The position numbers and the translations under genes are program-made. A DNA stretch of 64,000 nucleotides from Dugong dugon (Eukaryota > Chordata > Mammalia > Sirenia > Dugongidae): positions 133,346,714 through 133,410,713 of the forward strand of contig CM057460.1 in assembly GCA_030035585.1 (NCBI GenBank), written 5' to 3'. Positions within the stretch are counted from its first letter, which is position 1; the number at the start of each line of letters is the position of its first letter. The notes under the pieces were generated by a model, which searched no databases, was not told the origin of the DNA, and saw only the letters and a list, made by a program, of their open reading frames with translations. Below, piece after piece: positions 1 to 11,604 of this stretch.

Positions 1-326
1 AATGTTATAAAGCTAGAAATCAACAACAGAAAAAATGAGGAAAATAAATAAATATGTGGAAATGAATTAAGGCACTACTAAAAAACTATTGGGTCATAGA
101 AGAAATCAAAAGTGAAATTAAAAAATTTCTGGAATCAAACAAAAATGAAAACACAGCATATCAAAACCTTTGGGACACAGCAAAAACAGTACTCAGAAAG
201 AAATTCATAGCAATAAATGCCTACATTAAAAAACAGGAAAGATCCAAAATCAGTAACTTAAACTGATAACTTGAACAAATAGAAAATGAAGAGTAAAAAA
301 AGCCAAAAGCTATCAGATAAAAGAAG

Positions 327-535
327 GAGTGTGCTGTCACATTGTGGGGATTGCAACTAATGTCACAAAACAATATGTGTATACATTTTGTATGAGAAAT
401 TAACTTGAGCTGTAAACTTATACCTAAAGCATACACACACACAAAAAAAAAACAATTGTAATGGAGGATGCAGTTTAGGTCAGAATGTTGAAGAAAGTCC
501 TTTATTATCTAACTTTCTTCCTCTTCAAAAAGAAA
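327..535 (+). mobile_element. short L1 3'-end-like insert inside L1 ORF2
   Basis: ORF2 homology breaks after 'agataaaagaag' near 326 and resumes near 'aaagaataaagatcagagc' at about 540. The first half of the insert ('gcaactaatgtcac' through 'ctgtaaacttatacctaaagc', 345-430) resembles the L1 3' terminus seen at 5055-5160. An A-rich tract follows at 442-453. The remaining bases (455-530) were not recognised. I infer a very short 5'-truncated L1 insertion. A local rearrangement is possible. Confidence 0.5.
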
Positions 536-659
536 AAAGGAAAGAATAAAGATCAGAGCAGAAATAAATGAAATAAAAATAGGAAAAAAAAATCAACAAA
601 ACCAGAAGTTGGTTGTTTGATAGGATCAATCAAATAAACAACCCACTGGCTAGATTTAC

Positions 660-690
<31 letters not shown>

Positions 691-2826
691 CAAATAGCCA
701 AATTAAGAAATGAAATTTGTGACATTACAACTGATCCAACAGAGACAAAGATCATAACTGATTGCTATGAAAAACTATACTTCAAAAATTTGAAAAATTA
801 GATGAAATGGACAAATTCCTAGAAACACAGTACCTACCCACATTACACAGAGGTAAAAAATTTAAACAGACCCATTACAAAAGAAGAGATTGAAGATGTT
901 ATCAAAAAACTGCCAACAACAACAACAAAAAAGCCCAGGACCAAAAGTTTGCACTGGAGAATTCTACCAAACATTCTGAGAATAGTAGACACCAATTCTA
1001 CGCAGTCTCTTCAAAAATATAGAAGAGGGAGGAACACTACCGAACTCTTGATATGAAACCAGCAAAACCCTGATACCTAATCCAGGCAAAAACAACACAA
1101 AAAAGAAGAAGAAGAAGATTACAGACCAGTGTCTCTTACATGTAAATATGCAAAAATCATCAACAAAATTGTAGCCAACAGGCTTCAGCAGTACATTAAA
1201 AAAATCATACACCATGATCAGGTGGGATTCATATCAGGATTACAAGGGAGGTTCACCATTAGAAAATCAATTAATGTAATCCACCACATAAATAAAACAA
1301 AGGAAATGAACCATATGATCATATCAACCGATGCAGAAAAGACATTTGATAAAATCCAATACCCTTTCCTGATAAAAACTCTTAGCAAAATAGAAATACA
1401 AGGGAAATTTCTCAATATAATTAAGGGCATATATGTAAAATCAACAGCCAACATTACACCAATAGAAAAAGACTGAGAGCCTTCCCTTTGAGAATGGGAA
1501 TGAAACAACGATGCCCATTATCACCACTCTTATTCAACATTGTACTGGAAGTCGTAGCCAGAGCAATAAGGCAAGAAAGAGAAATAAAAGTTTTCCACAT
1601 CAGAAAGGAAGAAATAAAACTATTTCTATTTGCAGATAACATGATCCTATACATAGAAGACCCTAAAAATTCCACAAGAAAACTGCTGGAACTAATAGAA
1701 GAATTTAGCAGTGTTGCAGGGTACAAAATCAACTTGCAAAAGTCAGCTGAGCTCTTCTGTACTAACAAAGACTTCTCCAAAAAAGAAATCAAGAAAACAA
1801 TACCATTTACAATAGCCTCCAAATCAATAAAATACCTAGGAATTAACCTAACCAGGGACATAAAAGACCTATACAATGAAAATCATAAAACACTACTATA
1901 AGAGACTAAAAAAGACTTACAAAAATGGAAAGACACCCCATGTTCATGGATTGGAAGACTCAATATAGTGAAAATGTCAATTCTACCCAAAGCAATCTAT
2001 AGATACAATGCAATCCCAATACAAATCCCAATATTCTTTACTGAAATGGAAAAACTAATGATCAACTTCATATAGCAAGGGAAAAAAATCCCAAATAGCC
2101 AAACCAATACTGAAGAAAAAGAACAAAGCAGTAAGTCTTGTACTCCCTGGTATCAAAGCATACTACACAGACACTGTAATCAAAACAACCTGCTATTGCT
2201 TCAACAATAGACACATAGATCAGTGGAATAGAAGTGAGAACTCAGAATTAAACCCAGCCATCTATGGACAACTGATTTTTGAGAAGGTGTCAAAGTCCAT
2301 TCAGTGGGACAGAAACAGTCTCTTTAATAAAGGGTGTTGTCAAAACTGAATATTCACCTCTTAAAAAAAATGAAACAGGACCAATACTTCACACCATACA
2401 CAAAAACCAACTCAAAATGGATCAATGACCTAAATGCTAAACCAAAAACCATAAAATTCCTGCAAGAAAACATAGGGAAAAATCTATGGGACCTAGTCTT
2501 TTGTAAAAACAGGGTAACAAACATAACAACAAGTGCACAAATAGAAGAAGACAAAATAGATAAATGGGACCTCATAAAAATTAAAAATTTATGCTTATCA
2601 AAGACTTTATAAAAGAGTAAATAGAAAATCTACAGACTAGGAAAATGTCTTTGGAAATGACTTATTTGATAAGGCTCTAATCTCTAAAGTCTATGAAAAA
2701 CTGCAACAACTCAACAACAGAAAACAAACAACCCAATAACAAAATGGCAAAAGACATGAATAGAACCTTCACCAAAGAGAATATCCAAGCAGCCAACAAA
2801 CATGAAAATATGTTCATGCTCTTTAG

Positions 2827-2996
2827 CCCTCAATCCATTGCCATCAAATCGATTCCAACTCATAGTGACTCTATAAGACAGAGTAAAACTGCTCCATAGG
2901 GTTTCCAAGGAGCAGCTGGTGGATTTGAACTGCTGACCTTTTCGTTAGCAGCCATAGCACACCATAGCTCTTAACCACTGTGCCACAAGTGCCCCT
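2827..2996 (-). mobile_element. AfroSINE, short (centrally deleted) type
   Basis: Read on the reverse strand, it has a tRNA-like head with a box-B match (GTTCAAATCC-like), the block 'agctgctccttggaaaccctat', and a tail ending 'ggcaatggatt'. The central 'ctgtaatctttacag...tttctcc' block of the long type is absent. It lies directly against the next SINE. Both sit in L1 ORF2 between 'gctctttag' and 'ttcattagtcat'. Confidence 0.92.
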
Positions 2997-3152
2997 AAAA
3001 CCCATTGCCATCAAGTCAATTCCGACCCATGGCAACCCTATAAGACATAGTAGAACTGCCCATCGGGTTTCCAAGGAGCAGCTGGTGGATTCGAACTGCC
3101 AGCCTGTTCGTTAGTAGCTGTAACTCTTAACCACTGCACCACCAAGGGTCCT
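2997..3152 (-). mobile_element. AfroSINE, short type, tandem to previous
   Basis: Same family, orientation and short central structure as the SINE just left of it, with no spacer. The head ends 'accaagggtcct'. Two successive insertions at one A-rich junction would give this arrangement, since a SINE tail offers a fresh target. Tandem duplication is less likely because the two differ at many sites. Confidence 0.92.
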
Positions 3153-3414
3153 AGGTTCATTAGTCATTATACAGATGCAAATCAAAACTACTATGAGATA
3201 CCATCTTACCCTGGCTAAAATGGTACTGATGAAAAAAAAAAAACCAGATAATAATAAATGTTGGTGAGTATGTGGGGAAATTTAAACCCTTATCCATTGC
3301 TAGTGGGACTGTAAAATGGTAAAACCACCATGGAAAATGATATGGCGCTTTCTCAAAAAACTAGAAATAGAACTACCCTATGATCTAGTAATCCCACTCC
3401 TAGGTATATACACT

Positions 3415-3620
3415 AAAAAAAATAAAAACAAAATCCATTGCCGTCAATTCAATTCCAACTCATAGGACAGAGTAGAAGTGCCCCATAGGTTTTTCCAAGG
3501 CTGTACTTTTTATGGGAGTAGTCTGACATATCTTTCTCCCACAGAGCTGCTGGTGTGTTCGAACCATCGACCTTTTGGTTAGCAGCCGAGCACTTAATCA
3601 CTGTGCCACCAGGGCTCCTT
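3415..3620 (-). mobile_element. AfroSINE, long type, in L1 ORF2
   Basis: It carries the full central block ('ccaaggctgtactttttatgggagta...ctttctcccaca'), so it is a long-type copy. Apparent target duplications are 'aggtatatacact' at 3402-3414 and 'gggtatatactct' at 3621-3633 (11 of 13 identical), which also restores the L1 reading across the site. The tail ends 'ggcaatggattttg'. Confidence 0.92.
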
Positions 3621-3919
3621 GGGTATATACTCTAGAGACCTAAAAATAATGACATGAACAGACACATGCACACATATGTTCATTGCTACTTTATTCACAA
3701 TAGCAAATAAATGGAAACAATCAAAGTGCCCATCAACAGATAAATGGATAAGCAAATTGTGGAACATACATACAATGGAATACTACACAGCCACAAAGAA
3801 CAATGATGAGCCTGTGAAACATAACATGAATGGACCTGGAGGGCATAATGCTAAGTGAAATAAATGAAGCATGTAAGGACAAATATTGTACAAAGGATAG
3901 ATATATGTAGAGAGACCAA

Positions 3920-5165
3920 TGTTCATTGGTAGTTACCAGGGAGAGGAAAGAGGGAGTGGAAAGTACACTTTAGATTGTGGAGACTTGTTATTTTTGGTGA
4001 TGGGAAAAGTGGCACCAAATGTGGATACAATGAGCATGGTGAAACTCAAGTATGTAACTTGATGAGTATGAAACTCATCTATGTAAACATCTATCTACCA
4101 AAGGAAGGTACAGATGGGTACATAGTTGACAACAGGTAGAAGTAGCTATAACTAAAACAAAAAAACCAAACCCATTGCCGTCAAGTAGATTCTAACTCAT
4201 AGTGACCCTATAGAACAGAGTAGAACTGCCCCATAGGGTTTCCAAGGAGCAGCTGGTGGATTCAGACTACCAACCTTTTGTTTAGCAGCCAAGCTCTTAA
4301 TCACTATGCCACCAGGGCTCCAGAATATAGGTATGTATAAATACAAATATGTGGGTGCAGGCACATATATTCATTGAAGACACAAAGACACTTTTCAGAC
4401 ACAGCTAAACACCTTCCAAGATTGATTTTCTGGGTTTGAAAACTTCGGACCATAGTCTCATGGAACAACTCAGTTAATTGGCATAACACAGTTCACAAAG
4501 ATCATGATCTTCATCCGGTGAAGTGAGTAGGGTCTTCGGTTTTAAAAGCTTATGAGAGGCCATCTAAGACACAAGTATGAGTCTCTACTCATCAGGAGCA
4601 AAACAGTAAGAAGGTAACCAAAAGCTCAGCAAAGAAACAACTCTATACAAGTTGTTTCTGAGACCAGAAGAACTAGATGGTGCCCAGCTACTACCAGTGA
4701 GTGATCTGACCTGGTCACAATAGACGATCTTAAACAGAATGGGGTAAAATGTAGAGTAGAACTGAAATTTTAATTAAAAAAGCCACACAAACTAGAACAG
4801 TAGAGAACAGAAGACTCCCTGAGACGATTGCTCCGAGACCCTTTTTTAACCTAGAACCGAGCCTCTTGCCTTAGATCACCTTTTAGCGAAATAGCAAAGT
4901 GGCACACAAAGTAAGGAATATCACCCATAAGATCGGTGCTCTACTTAAAAACCATCTGTATGCAACCATAAGGTCAACAATTACTCAAAAGTAAAGATGA
5001 GAAGATACAGGGGCAGAGAAACTGCAGTACTGGAAATGGAACAAACAGAATGGTGACACGTTGTGATAAATGTAACTAATGTCACTGAAAAATCTGTGCA
5101 GAAATTGTCAAATGGGAACCTAACTTGCTGTATAAACTTTCACCAAAAACTCAATAAAATATTAT
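3920..5165 (+). other. L1 3' UTR (first copy)
   Basis: After the ORF2 remnant, a purine-rich stretch (3935-3965, GGGAGAGGAAAGAGGGAG) occupies the position where the other two L1 copies have a G-quadruplex-like run. The lineage-specific block follows at 4470-4570 and the AATAAA-type end at about 5152. It is interrupted by the SINE at 4154-4321. Confidence 0.8.
4154..4321 (-). mobile_element. AfroSINE, short type, in L1 3' UTR
   Basis: Recognised on the reverse strand by 'ggagccctggtggcat' at the head, box B, 'gctgctccttggaaaccctatg', and the tail 'ggcaatgggtttggttttttt'. The central block is absent. L1 3' UTR lies on both sides. Confidence 0.93.
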
Positions 5166-5169
5166 TTTA

Positions 5170-7190
5170 AAAATATTAATTAAATTAATTAAAAAAGAAA
5201 ATAAATTGTGTTTTACTCACTTTGTTACTATTTTTCAATATAAAACTGCATCTGTGCTTGATTATGATACTTTAAAATTCTAATATGTTCATACTTCATT
5301 TCACCAGTCATTTACGTATGCAGATGTTGTTTACATTTATAAAACATATCTCTGTATAAGCCATTATTTACCAACATTATTGTGGTAAAATTACATTTAT
5401 ACACAAACATTCTGAAATAATTAATCAAATGTAAATTTTATACTTGCACCGAGATATGAATGAATGTGATAAATACATAATCACTGACCCAACTTGATGC
5501 AGAATTTATAGGCCTACCAAAATTTTCTTCGGAATTCAAATAGTATATGAAATTAATACATGGGTATAAATAGCAGGAAGCAAGTTAGGTACAAATAAAC
5601 AATATAATGTATATTTTTAGTTCATGATCAAGACAAAAAAGAAAAAGAAATGACACACTTCTAATAATAACTCTCACTCCCTTTACACCCCTGTTAAAAG
5701 TAATATAGAGTTTTTAGAAAGATCAATTGCATAAAATGATAAGTGAAAAATAATCCTGAGTGTGCAGTTGCCCCAATCTACACTAATTTTTTTATTTTCC
5801 ATTTATTCCCCAATAAGTCTCATACTTTTGTTAAAAACTCAGTATTTTAGAGAAATTCCCATAGGTATACTGATTTTTTTTTTTTACTTTTGGAAATATG
5901 TGGGATTAAAGCCTAATTAATATGTAGCAGCTATTGATATGCCAATGTTTCTCCGACAAGATGGATTTTTAAATACTTGAATTCTCCCTTCACCTGTTAG
6001 TCTATTAAAATGATTAAGAATATTAGTGAAGATTGGTGTAAGAATCTGCATTGAGTTTGTGTTAATCACCTTAAGTATTCAACTGTTGAAAGCATTCAGA
6101 GGAATAAAACAGTTGATACTCAGTGAAGAGCTTTACTACAGGCACAGGATACTGTACAACAACAGCAAAGGAAGGATGTGCATTGAAAGGGATTGAAGAT
6201 TGCAAGAATAGACTTCGCTATTCTCTCACAGCTGGGCCTTAAAGGATGCATTTTGTCTCCAGTTGTAGAAGCACCATCTCCATGTATGCGAAACACCTTT
6301 CTATCCAGAAGTCCAGATTCTGCTCATCATGGGGGTCTCTTATATTGAGCTGCTCTCACAGGCATATTCTAGGCACATCCCAGGCACATTCCAGCTATGC
6401 AACCATCTTTAATCATTGTAACCTCCCAGATGCCACCAATACCACGTGCAAATCATAATCTAATTATTATCAAACAATGCTGACAGGCTAATATCTCCTG
6501 TCCCTGAAATAACTCACAAACCTATGGTTATAGAATATTATATATATTTAGTTAATTTATCTTAAAGCACTGACCACTGATAACCCTCATATTGCAGGCA
6601 GCTTTGGCGAATAGACTGTGGTTAATCCTGGAGTGCTGAGATTAACTCATACTATGCAGGATCTGTAATGAAAAGACTACAAAACAAGTTTCATTCATTC
6701 AAAATACGTAGATTGAATGTCTTCAGAAGATGTAAAGATTCTATTCCTTTATTAGAATGTAATAACTTTACTCAACAGATGAAAGCTAACAATAAAAGTT
6801 TACAGTCAGTGTTTGTGACCAAAGCCGACAGTGTGATTAGAATGCATATTTTTCATGGCCTGTCATCTGGTACAGCAAATGAGAACCAGATTATCTTCTG
6901 GGATGAGAGCTAACAAAGAACGTGTATTTTTCTTTTTGAGTGCTGCAAGACAATTTCTTTGTTCTGTTTCCTCCAGGGAGATTTCTAATTCTGTTACTAA
7001 CATGCTATTTTTCTGCTGCAACTTCCTGCTTCCTACTTGCTATTATTTGAAACAGTTTTATTTTTTCCAAGGAAAAACAAACATGAAACTATCAAAGAGC
7101 AACTCTAAATAATGAGAAGAAAAGACTTCATCCAACAAAACCCTAATATTTAGCCTATAGGTGATAAATTACTATGGTGTGAAAACACTA
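5170..7190. other. no gene or recognised repeat
   Basis: AT-rich unique-looking DNA. The open frames here (for example 6246-6458 and 6668-6913) have no recognisable family and no splice or codon pattern I can defend. An A/T-rich stretch follows the L1 tail. Confidence 0.5.
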
Positions 7191-7191
7191 C

Positions 7192-7248
7192 CCTGTAACA
7201 CAAGGGGTCACCATGAGTTGAAATTTACTCAATGGCAACTGGTTTTTA
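7192..7248 (+). mobile_element. AfroSINE 3' fragment (possible)
   Basis: 'ggggtcaccatgagttgaaat...caatggcaactggttttt' matches the AfroSINE tail core, but the head is missing. The similarity is short and decayed. Confidence 0.45.
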
Positions 7249-7400
7249 CCTATACATGTATACATATGCATACATGTGTATTACGCATATACATATGTAT
7301 ATGCATACATAGATATGTATACATATATATGCATACATAGATACGTATGCATATGTATATGCATACATAGGTATGTATGCATATGTGGGTGTGTTTACAC
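7248..7400. repeat. ATATGCATACAT-type microsatellite
   Basis: Imperfect array of TATGCATACATA units with interspersed GTATAC steps, running into a short CA tract (7392-7412). A simple repeat with no coding content. Confidence 0.9.
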
Positions 7401-7429
7401 ACTCACACACACAGTGTAGATTTATTTAA

Positions 7430-7556
7430 TGTATGAATCTCCCTGCTGAGAGTAAACTCCAAGATGATAGATAGGTCAATCCCCATTTTGTTCATCTAGC
7501 ATAGCACCTAGTACAGGTAGATACCCAACAAATATTTGTTGAGTGAGTGAATGATA
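7430..7556 (+). mobile_element. LINE L2 3' end
   Basis: Shows the L2 terminal pattern: 'actccaagatgatag', then 'catagcacctagtacag', then 'caacaaatatttgttgagtgagtgaatga'. This is an old mammal-wide repeat. Confidence 0.75.
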
Positions 7557-7559
7557 CAG

Positions 7560-7985
7560 ATAATTAGGTGGGACAGAACATGGAAACCAGCCAAAGAGAA
7601 GAAGTTCAATTTTCAAAAATTTCTAGGTGAGTGAAGAAGTCACAGACAGGAAAGTAAGCAGGCCCAGACAGTTAGGCTTTAAGTTTCCAGACTACAGTGG
7701 TGCTTGGGCTATTCTATGCTAATCTAAGGAAGAGACTAACAGCTTTATACTATTTCTGCATTGTCTTGTGGATATGAATATTCCTTAGACTTCAGCTGTG
7801 CTAAGATGGAGAATTCAGTTAGATATCCTCAAGCAGAATAGCATAAATAACATTTATCTCATATAGAAAAGCCTTTATTATATAAAGACACCAGGAAAAC
7901 ATTAAATACAAATTCATTCTTATTAAATCGGTTAACTGTATTTTAAATTGAATGACGATTCCTATAGATTATTTGAATGGTGCTA
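7560..7985. other. no recognised feature
   Basis: Unique-looking DNA between the L2 tail and the SINE cluster. Nothing is assignable. Confidence 0.4.
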
Positions 7986-7988
7986 TGT

Positions 7989-8150
7989 GAGCCCTCATGG
8001 TGCAGTGGTTAAGAATTTAGGCTGCTAACCAAAAGGTCAGCGGTTTGAATCCACCAGCTGCTCCATGGAAACCCTATGGGGCAGTTGTCTGTCCTATAGA
8101 GTCGCTACGAGTGGCAATGGACTCCAGGGCAATGGGTTTGGTTTGGTAAT
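7989..8150 (+). mobile_element. AfroSINE, short type
   Basis: The head 'gagccctcatggtgcagtgg' has an A-box-like stretch. Box B is GTTTGAATCC. 'gctgctccatggaaaccctatg' follows directly, so the central block is absent. The tail ends 'gggcaatgggtttggtttgg'. It is the first of three SINEs in less than 600 bases. Confidence 0.93.
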
Positions 8151-8153
8151 GGA

Positions 8154-8357
8154 AGAAGCCCTGGTGGTGCAGTGGCTAAGCGATTGGCTGCTAACGAAAA
8201 TGTTGGCAGTTCGAACCCATCAGCCGCTCTACAGAGAAAGATGTGGCAATCTGCTTTCATAAAGATTACAGCCTTGGAAAGCCTATAGTGAAGTTCTGTT
8301 CTGTCCTATAGAGACACTATGAGTTGGAATCCATTTGGCAGCACACAACAACAACAG
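8154..8357 (+). mobile_element. AfroSINE, long type with RTE-like AAC tail
   Basis: The head 'gaagccctggtggtgcagtgg' and box B GTTCGAACCC are clear. A central long-type block is present ('tctgctttcataaagattacagcc'). The tail is 'ggcagcacacaacaacaaca' rather than 'gggtttggtt', so it ends like the RTE LINEs here (for example 21870-21905). Confidence 0.9.
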
Positions 8358-8373
8358 GAAGAAAAATAGTCTA

Positions 8374-8552
8374 AACAAACAAACAAAAAAAAACCCAAAC
8401 CTGTTGCCGTCCAGCCGATTCCTACTCATAGCGACCCTACAGGACAGGGTAGAACTGCCCCACAGAGTTTCCAAGGAGTGCCTGCTGGATTCAAACTGCG
8501 AACCTTTTGGTTAACAGCCATAGCACCTAACCCCCATGCCACCAGGGTTTCC
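8374..8552 (-). mobile_element. AfroSINE, short type, perfect 13-bp target duplication
   Basis: Flanked by 'gaaaaatagtcta' at 8361-8373 and 8553-8565, identical at all 13 bases. On the reverse strand it shows the short-type body and a GGGTTTG tail with extra T-rich sequence. Confidence 0.95.
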
Positions 8553-8574
8553 GAAAAATAGTCTATCAGAGCTA

Positions 8575-8700
8575 AATTTGAGATCTAGTTCTGAAAATTA
8601 CTAGTTACAGATTGAGGGGGAAGTTATCTATCATTTTTGTACTTGTTTCCTCATTTATAAAAATGTGGATGTATTTCCTTCTGACAGGGCTTTTTATAAA
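8575..8700 (+). mobile_element. MIR SINE core/3' remnant
   Basis: 'ttgtacttgtttcctcatttataaaaatgtgg' matches the MIR segment 'cctcatctgtaaaatggg'. The flanks are weak. Confidence 0.45.
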
Positions 8701-11600
8701 AGAATGTATATGACAGTAAATTTCTCACATCCTGGAACAATATCAGGAGCTACAGTGCTGCAAATGGTTAAAAGCTGATGATGTAATTTTATCGTATTTT
8801 CTAACCTAGTTTGCTAATGAAGAAGCCAATTTATGCAATGTTTTCAAGAGAGGGCAGACCTAGAGATATTGACTTCATAATCATTTGTGTGGACATGAAA
8901 TTTAAGCCAAGCGGGCAGGTAAGATATATGGAAAAGTGAAGAGAACGAAGTGTACAATTCCAGTGGTTTATGGCTAACTTACTTTCAAACATAATTCTAT
9001 TGAAAAAAAGTTTATTTCCTCACACATTTATAAAATCATCAATAAATCTATCAATAGTTTGTCCAGCCGATTACATTGTTACATTTTATTATACTGCAAT
9101 ATACACGAAACAATGTTTTGCCTCCATTTCTACCATCTAATGAACTATCTAGATGCTAAGTCATGCTCTAGTCTATTAGCAACTTGTCCACTACCAAAGA
9201 CCAATGCTATAACTCATCTAAGCATAGACAGGAATTACAATGCCCTGAAAGTTGAGTTTAAAAGACCAGTACTGAGCAGCATAAACATTGTTACAGACTT
9301 AAGAACCACATGAAAAGTGGTCTCATCTATTTAGCTTGTTTAAGTGCTTGTCTATCTTTTAAATTAAGCAGCAATAATTTATCCCTTGCCATTTCCTAAG
9401 TATTCCCTTGAAAAATGGTATCAAATTTATGAGTGGAAGAAATTCCAACTATAATACCTATGTAAGGGTATTATATGAAAAGGGAATTATGAGAGTTTAA
9501 ACACACACATTTTCCCACCCATACTGCACTGAAACATGATTAATGGACCGTGCTGATATTATCAAATGGGTTAGGGACAAGGAGCAAACAAACTAAATAT
9601 TTCCACTTCTTTACCTATCTCTCAGTTCAACTATAAAACCCTCAACTCCAAATCTCAAATTCACACTGCTTCAAACTGACTCCTTAATTTGCCAAACCCT
9701 GTACCAACCATGCTTATAGTAAGTTCTCTCCATTGTGCTTTCCACAATACTACCACACTGCAAATACTCTCTAGAAAAATCATTTAAAAAAAAAAAAAAC
9801 CTGGCCTTTAATTTTTGATTTGCTTCTCTATTAATTCTTAGCTTTGTAGAACAAATCTTTGTGATAATAAACACAGAAAGTCTAAAGGGAAATCTTATTA
9901 ACCATATATGACAAATATACTTTTTTTCTTGTTTTGATGCAGTAAATCTTAGTTTCTTGGAGTATGTTCTTTAAAATTCTATACACTGTAGAAAGTTTTT
10001 CTTTTCCCTTATAAAATATAATTGAAAATCTGACTCCCTCAAAAAATGACCCATGTGATGCATTTTAAGATTTACATTATGGGAAAATGCAAACATATAC
10101 AAATAAGAAAAAATCTGCCAAGTAAAATATGCTTAACAGTATTTAAGCTAAATATTTTATACAAATATCATTATGTTTGGATAAAGTCCGTATTCTGAGT
10201 ACTCAGTTGGGATTTCATAATTATATATACAACTTCAGGTACTATGCTAAGATCACCACTTAAACCAGCTACTACATACGTTAAATGTTTATTGCTTCTG
10301 TTAATTTATATAGCATACTCTTAATGTTTGCCCCTTCTAAAACATAATCTTATTCCTAAAGTAACGCCCCACACATAAACACACACTTTCTCTCTCTCTT
10401 CTGCTGTCTCTCTTCAGATTAAGTATATTATTGACACTGCTTATTTATTTATTTATTTATTTGAGAAAAAGAACATTTGGGTATTAGACAGACACAAAAA
10501 GAGGAAAAAAAGTCACAACAAAGGTAATAACTAAATAATATTAGATGCAAAATTATATAAGCATATATTGCCTTCCCCATCACAAACAATATCACAAAAA
10601 CATACAAGCCTTCTTCACACTGATCACGTTCAAAACTCAATTGGATATAAGTAGAAGTTAGCCACAATTCACCAAACACTTGATCACATTAGCTGATTGC
10701 ATTTAAATTGTTTTTCGGTAATTCAAGGAACAGATTATTTGTAAGACTCTTGGGATAACACTTTCCCACAGTAACAAGTCAGGTTCTGCTGTTCATCTGC
10801 TTTTAGAGTTAAATCCCTTTCATACCCAGTGTAAAGTTTTTAACAAAGTCGGATTTGCAGTTAAAGATTATACACAATGCTATGTAATTCTACCTAAGGC
10901 CCAAACCAGGAACAAGACCTGCACGCTAATCTCAACTCCACCTCTAACAGCTCTGTGTGAGGCAGCACACATGTGAATTTCATATTCTTTCTCCTCAGGT
11001 CATTTAAAATATTATTTTAGAATTTCAAAATTATAACTTTTTATTATGTTTTAAATTACTTAAATGAAGCAAATGGGAAAATGTCTCAGAAATATTTTTT
11101 ACCCCTCTTACCCATACAGTTGAAAAGGTTCACGTTCAATCACCAGCAACAAAGCCCTTTCAGAAAGGGTGGATGGAATTTGTCTTTATTACTTCTTTAA
11201 ACACCCTTAGGCCAATTGTGACATTGTCCGGTGTAAGGCACTATTTCTCAACATGACAGTTAGCACAAAGTCAATAGACTCTACAAGAAAAATACATGTG
11301 CCATGGTCAAACAAATTTGGGACACACTAGGAAAGCTGAGTTGGATAAAACAAAACAGATTTTCTTATAAGACTTCTCAAAGCTTCCAACATATTAATTT
11401 GAATTGTGAATACCCAAAAGTGAGATGGTACATGCAAAATTTATCAAAGCAGAATGAAGGAAAGAGTATACAGATTTCAGAATGAGACAAACTTGAGCAC
11501 AGATACCAGGTTTATCTTACAGTTGCTGTGTATGCTTGGGTAGGGAAAACTCTCTGCACCTTAGTTGCCTCATTTGCCAGTGGATAAGAGACAGTCCCTA
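8700..11600. other. repeat-poor DNA, no gene recognised
   Basis: About 2.9 kb of AT-rich sequence without a recognised mobile element or gene. It contains a TCTC tract near 10390 and a (TTTA)n tract at 10440-10463. The open frames at 9059-9313, 9671-9874 and 10449-10679 show no family signature. Confidence 0.5.
10440..10463. repeat. (TTTA)n simple repeat
   Basis: About six tandem TTTA units. Confidence 0.95.
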
Positions 11601-11604
11601 GAAT

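Larger units (their letters stand above)
1..3860 (+). pseudogene. L1 ORF2 remnant (reverse transcriptase and C-terminal region)
   Basis: ORF2 encodes the endonuclease/reverse transcriptase that performs target-primed reverse transcription. Readable pieces include RT motif A ([14 protein letters not shown], about 1321-1360), the stretch [14 protein letters not shown] near 1512-1553, and the catalytic box near 1630-1645. The box reads FADN instead of FADD, so a catalytic aspartate is lost. The frame changes at about 1475, and there are stops at about 1900 and 2075. An expanded run of 26 A occupies 660-686. SINE insertions at 2.8-3.6 kb split the C-terminal part. It is a dead copy. Confidence 0.9.
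1..5165 (+). mobile_element. L1 LINE, 3' two thirds (ORF2 part plus 3' UTR), old and interrupted
   Basis: The window opens inside L1 ORF2, in the linker after the endonuclease. It continues through reverse transcriptase, the C-terminal domain and a 3' UTR ending in an AATAAAATATT-like tail near 5165. The 3' UTR block at about 4470-4570 (lineage-specific 'aattggcataacacag' followed by 'gtgagtagggtcttcgg') recurs in the L1 copies at 15.66 and 59.89 kb, so all three belong to one lineage. Four AfroSINEs (2827-2996, 2997-3152, 3415-3620, 4154-4321) and a short L1 3'-end-like insert (about 327-535) interrupt it, so it is older than these. The 5' end lies outside the window. Confidence 0.93.

Noticed and set aside
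8154-8230. tRNA gene
   Set aside because: A/B-box-like words and GTTCGAACCC belong to the AfroSINE head. The same head recurs in about twenty SINEs, and I did not fold it as a cloverleaf.
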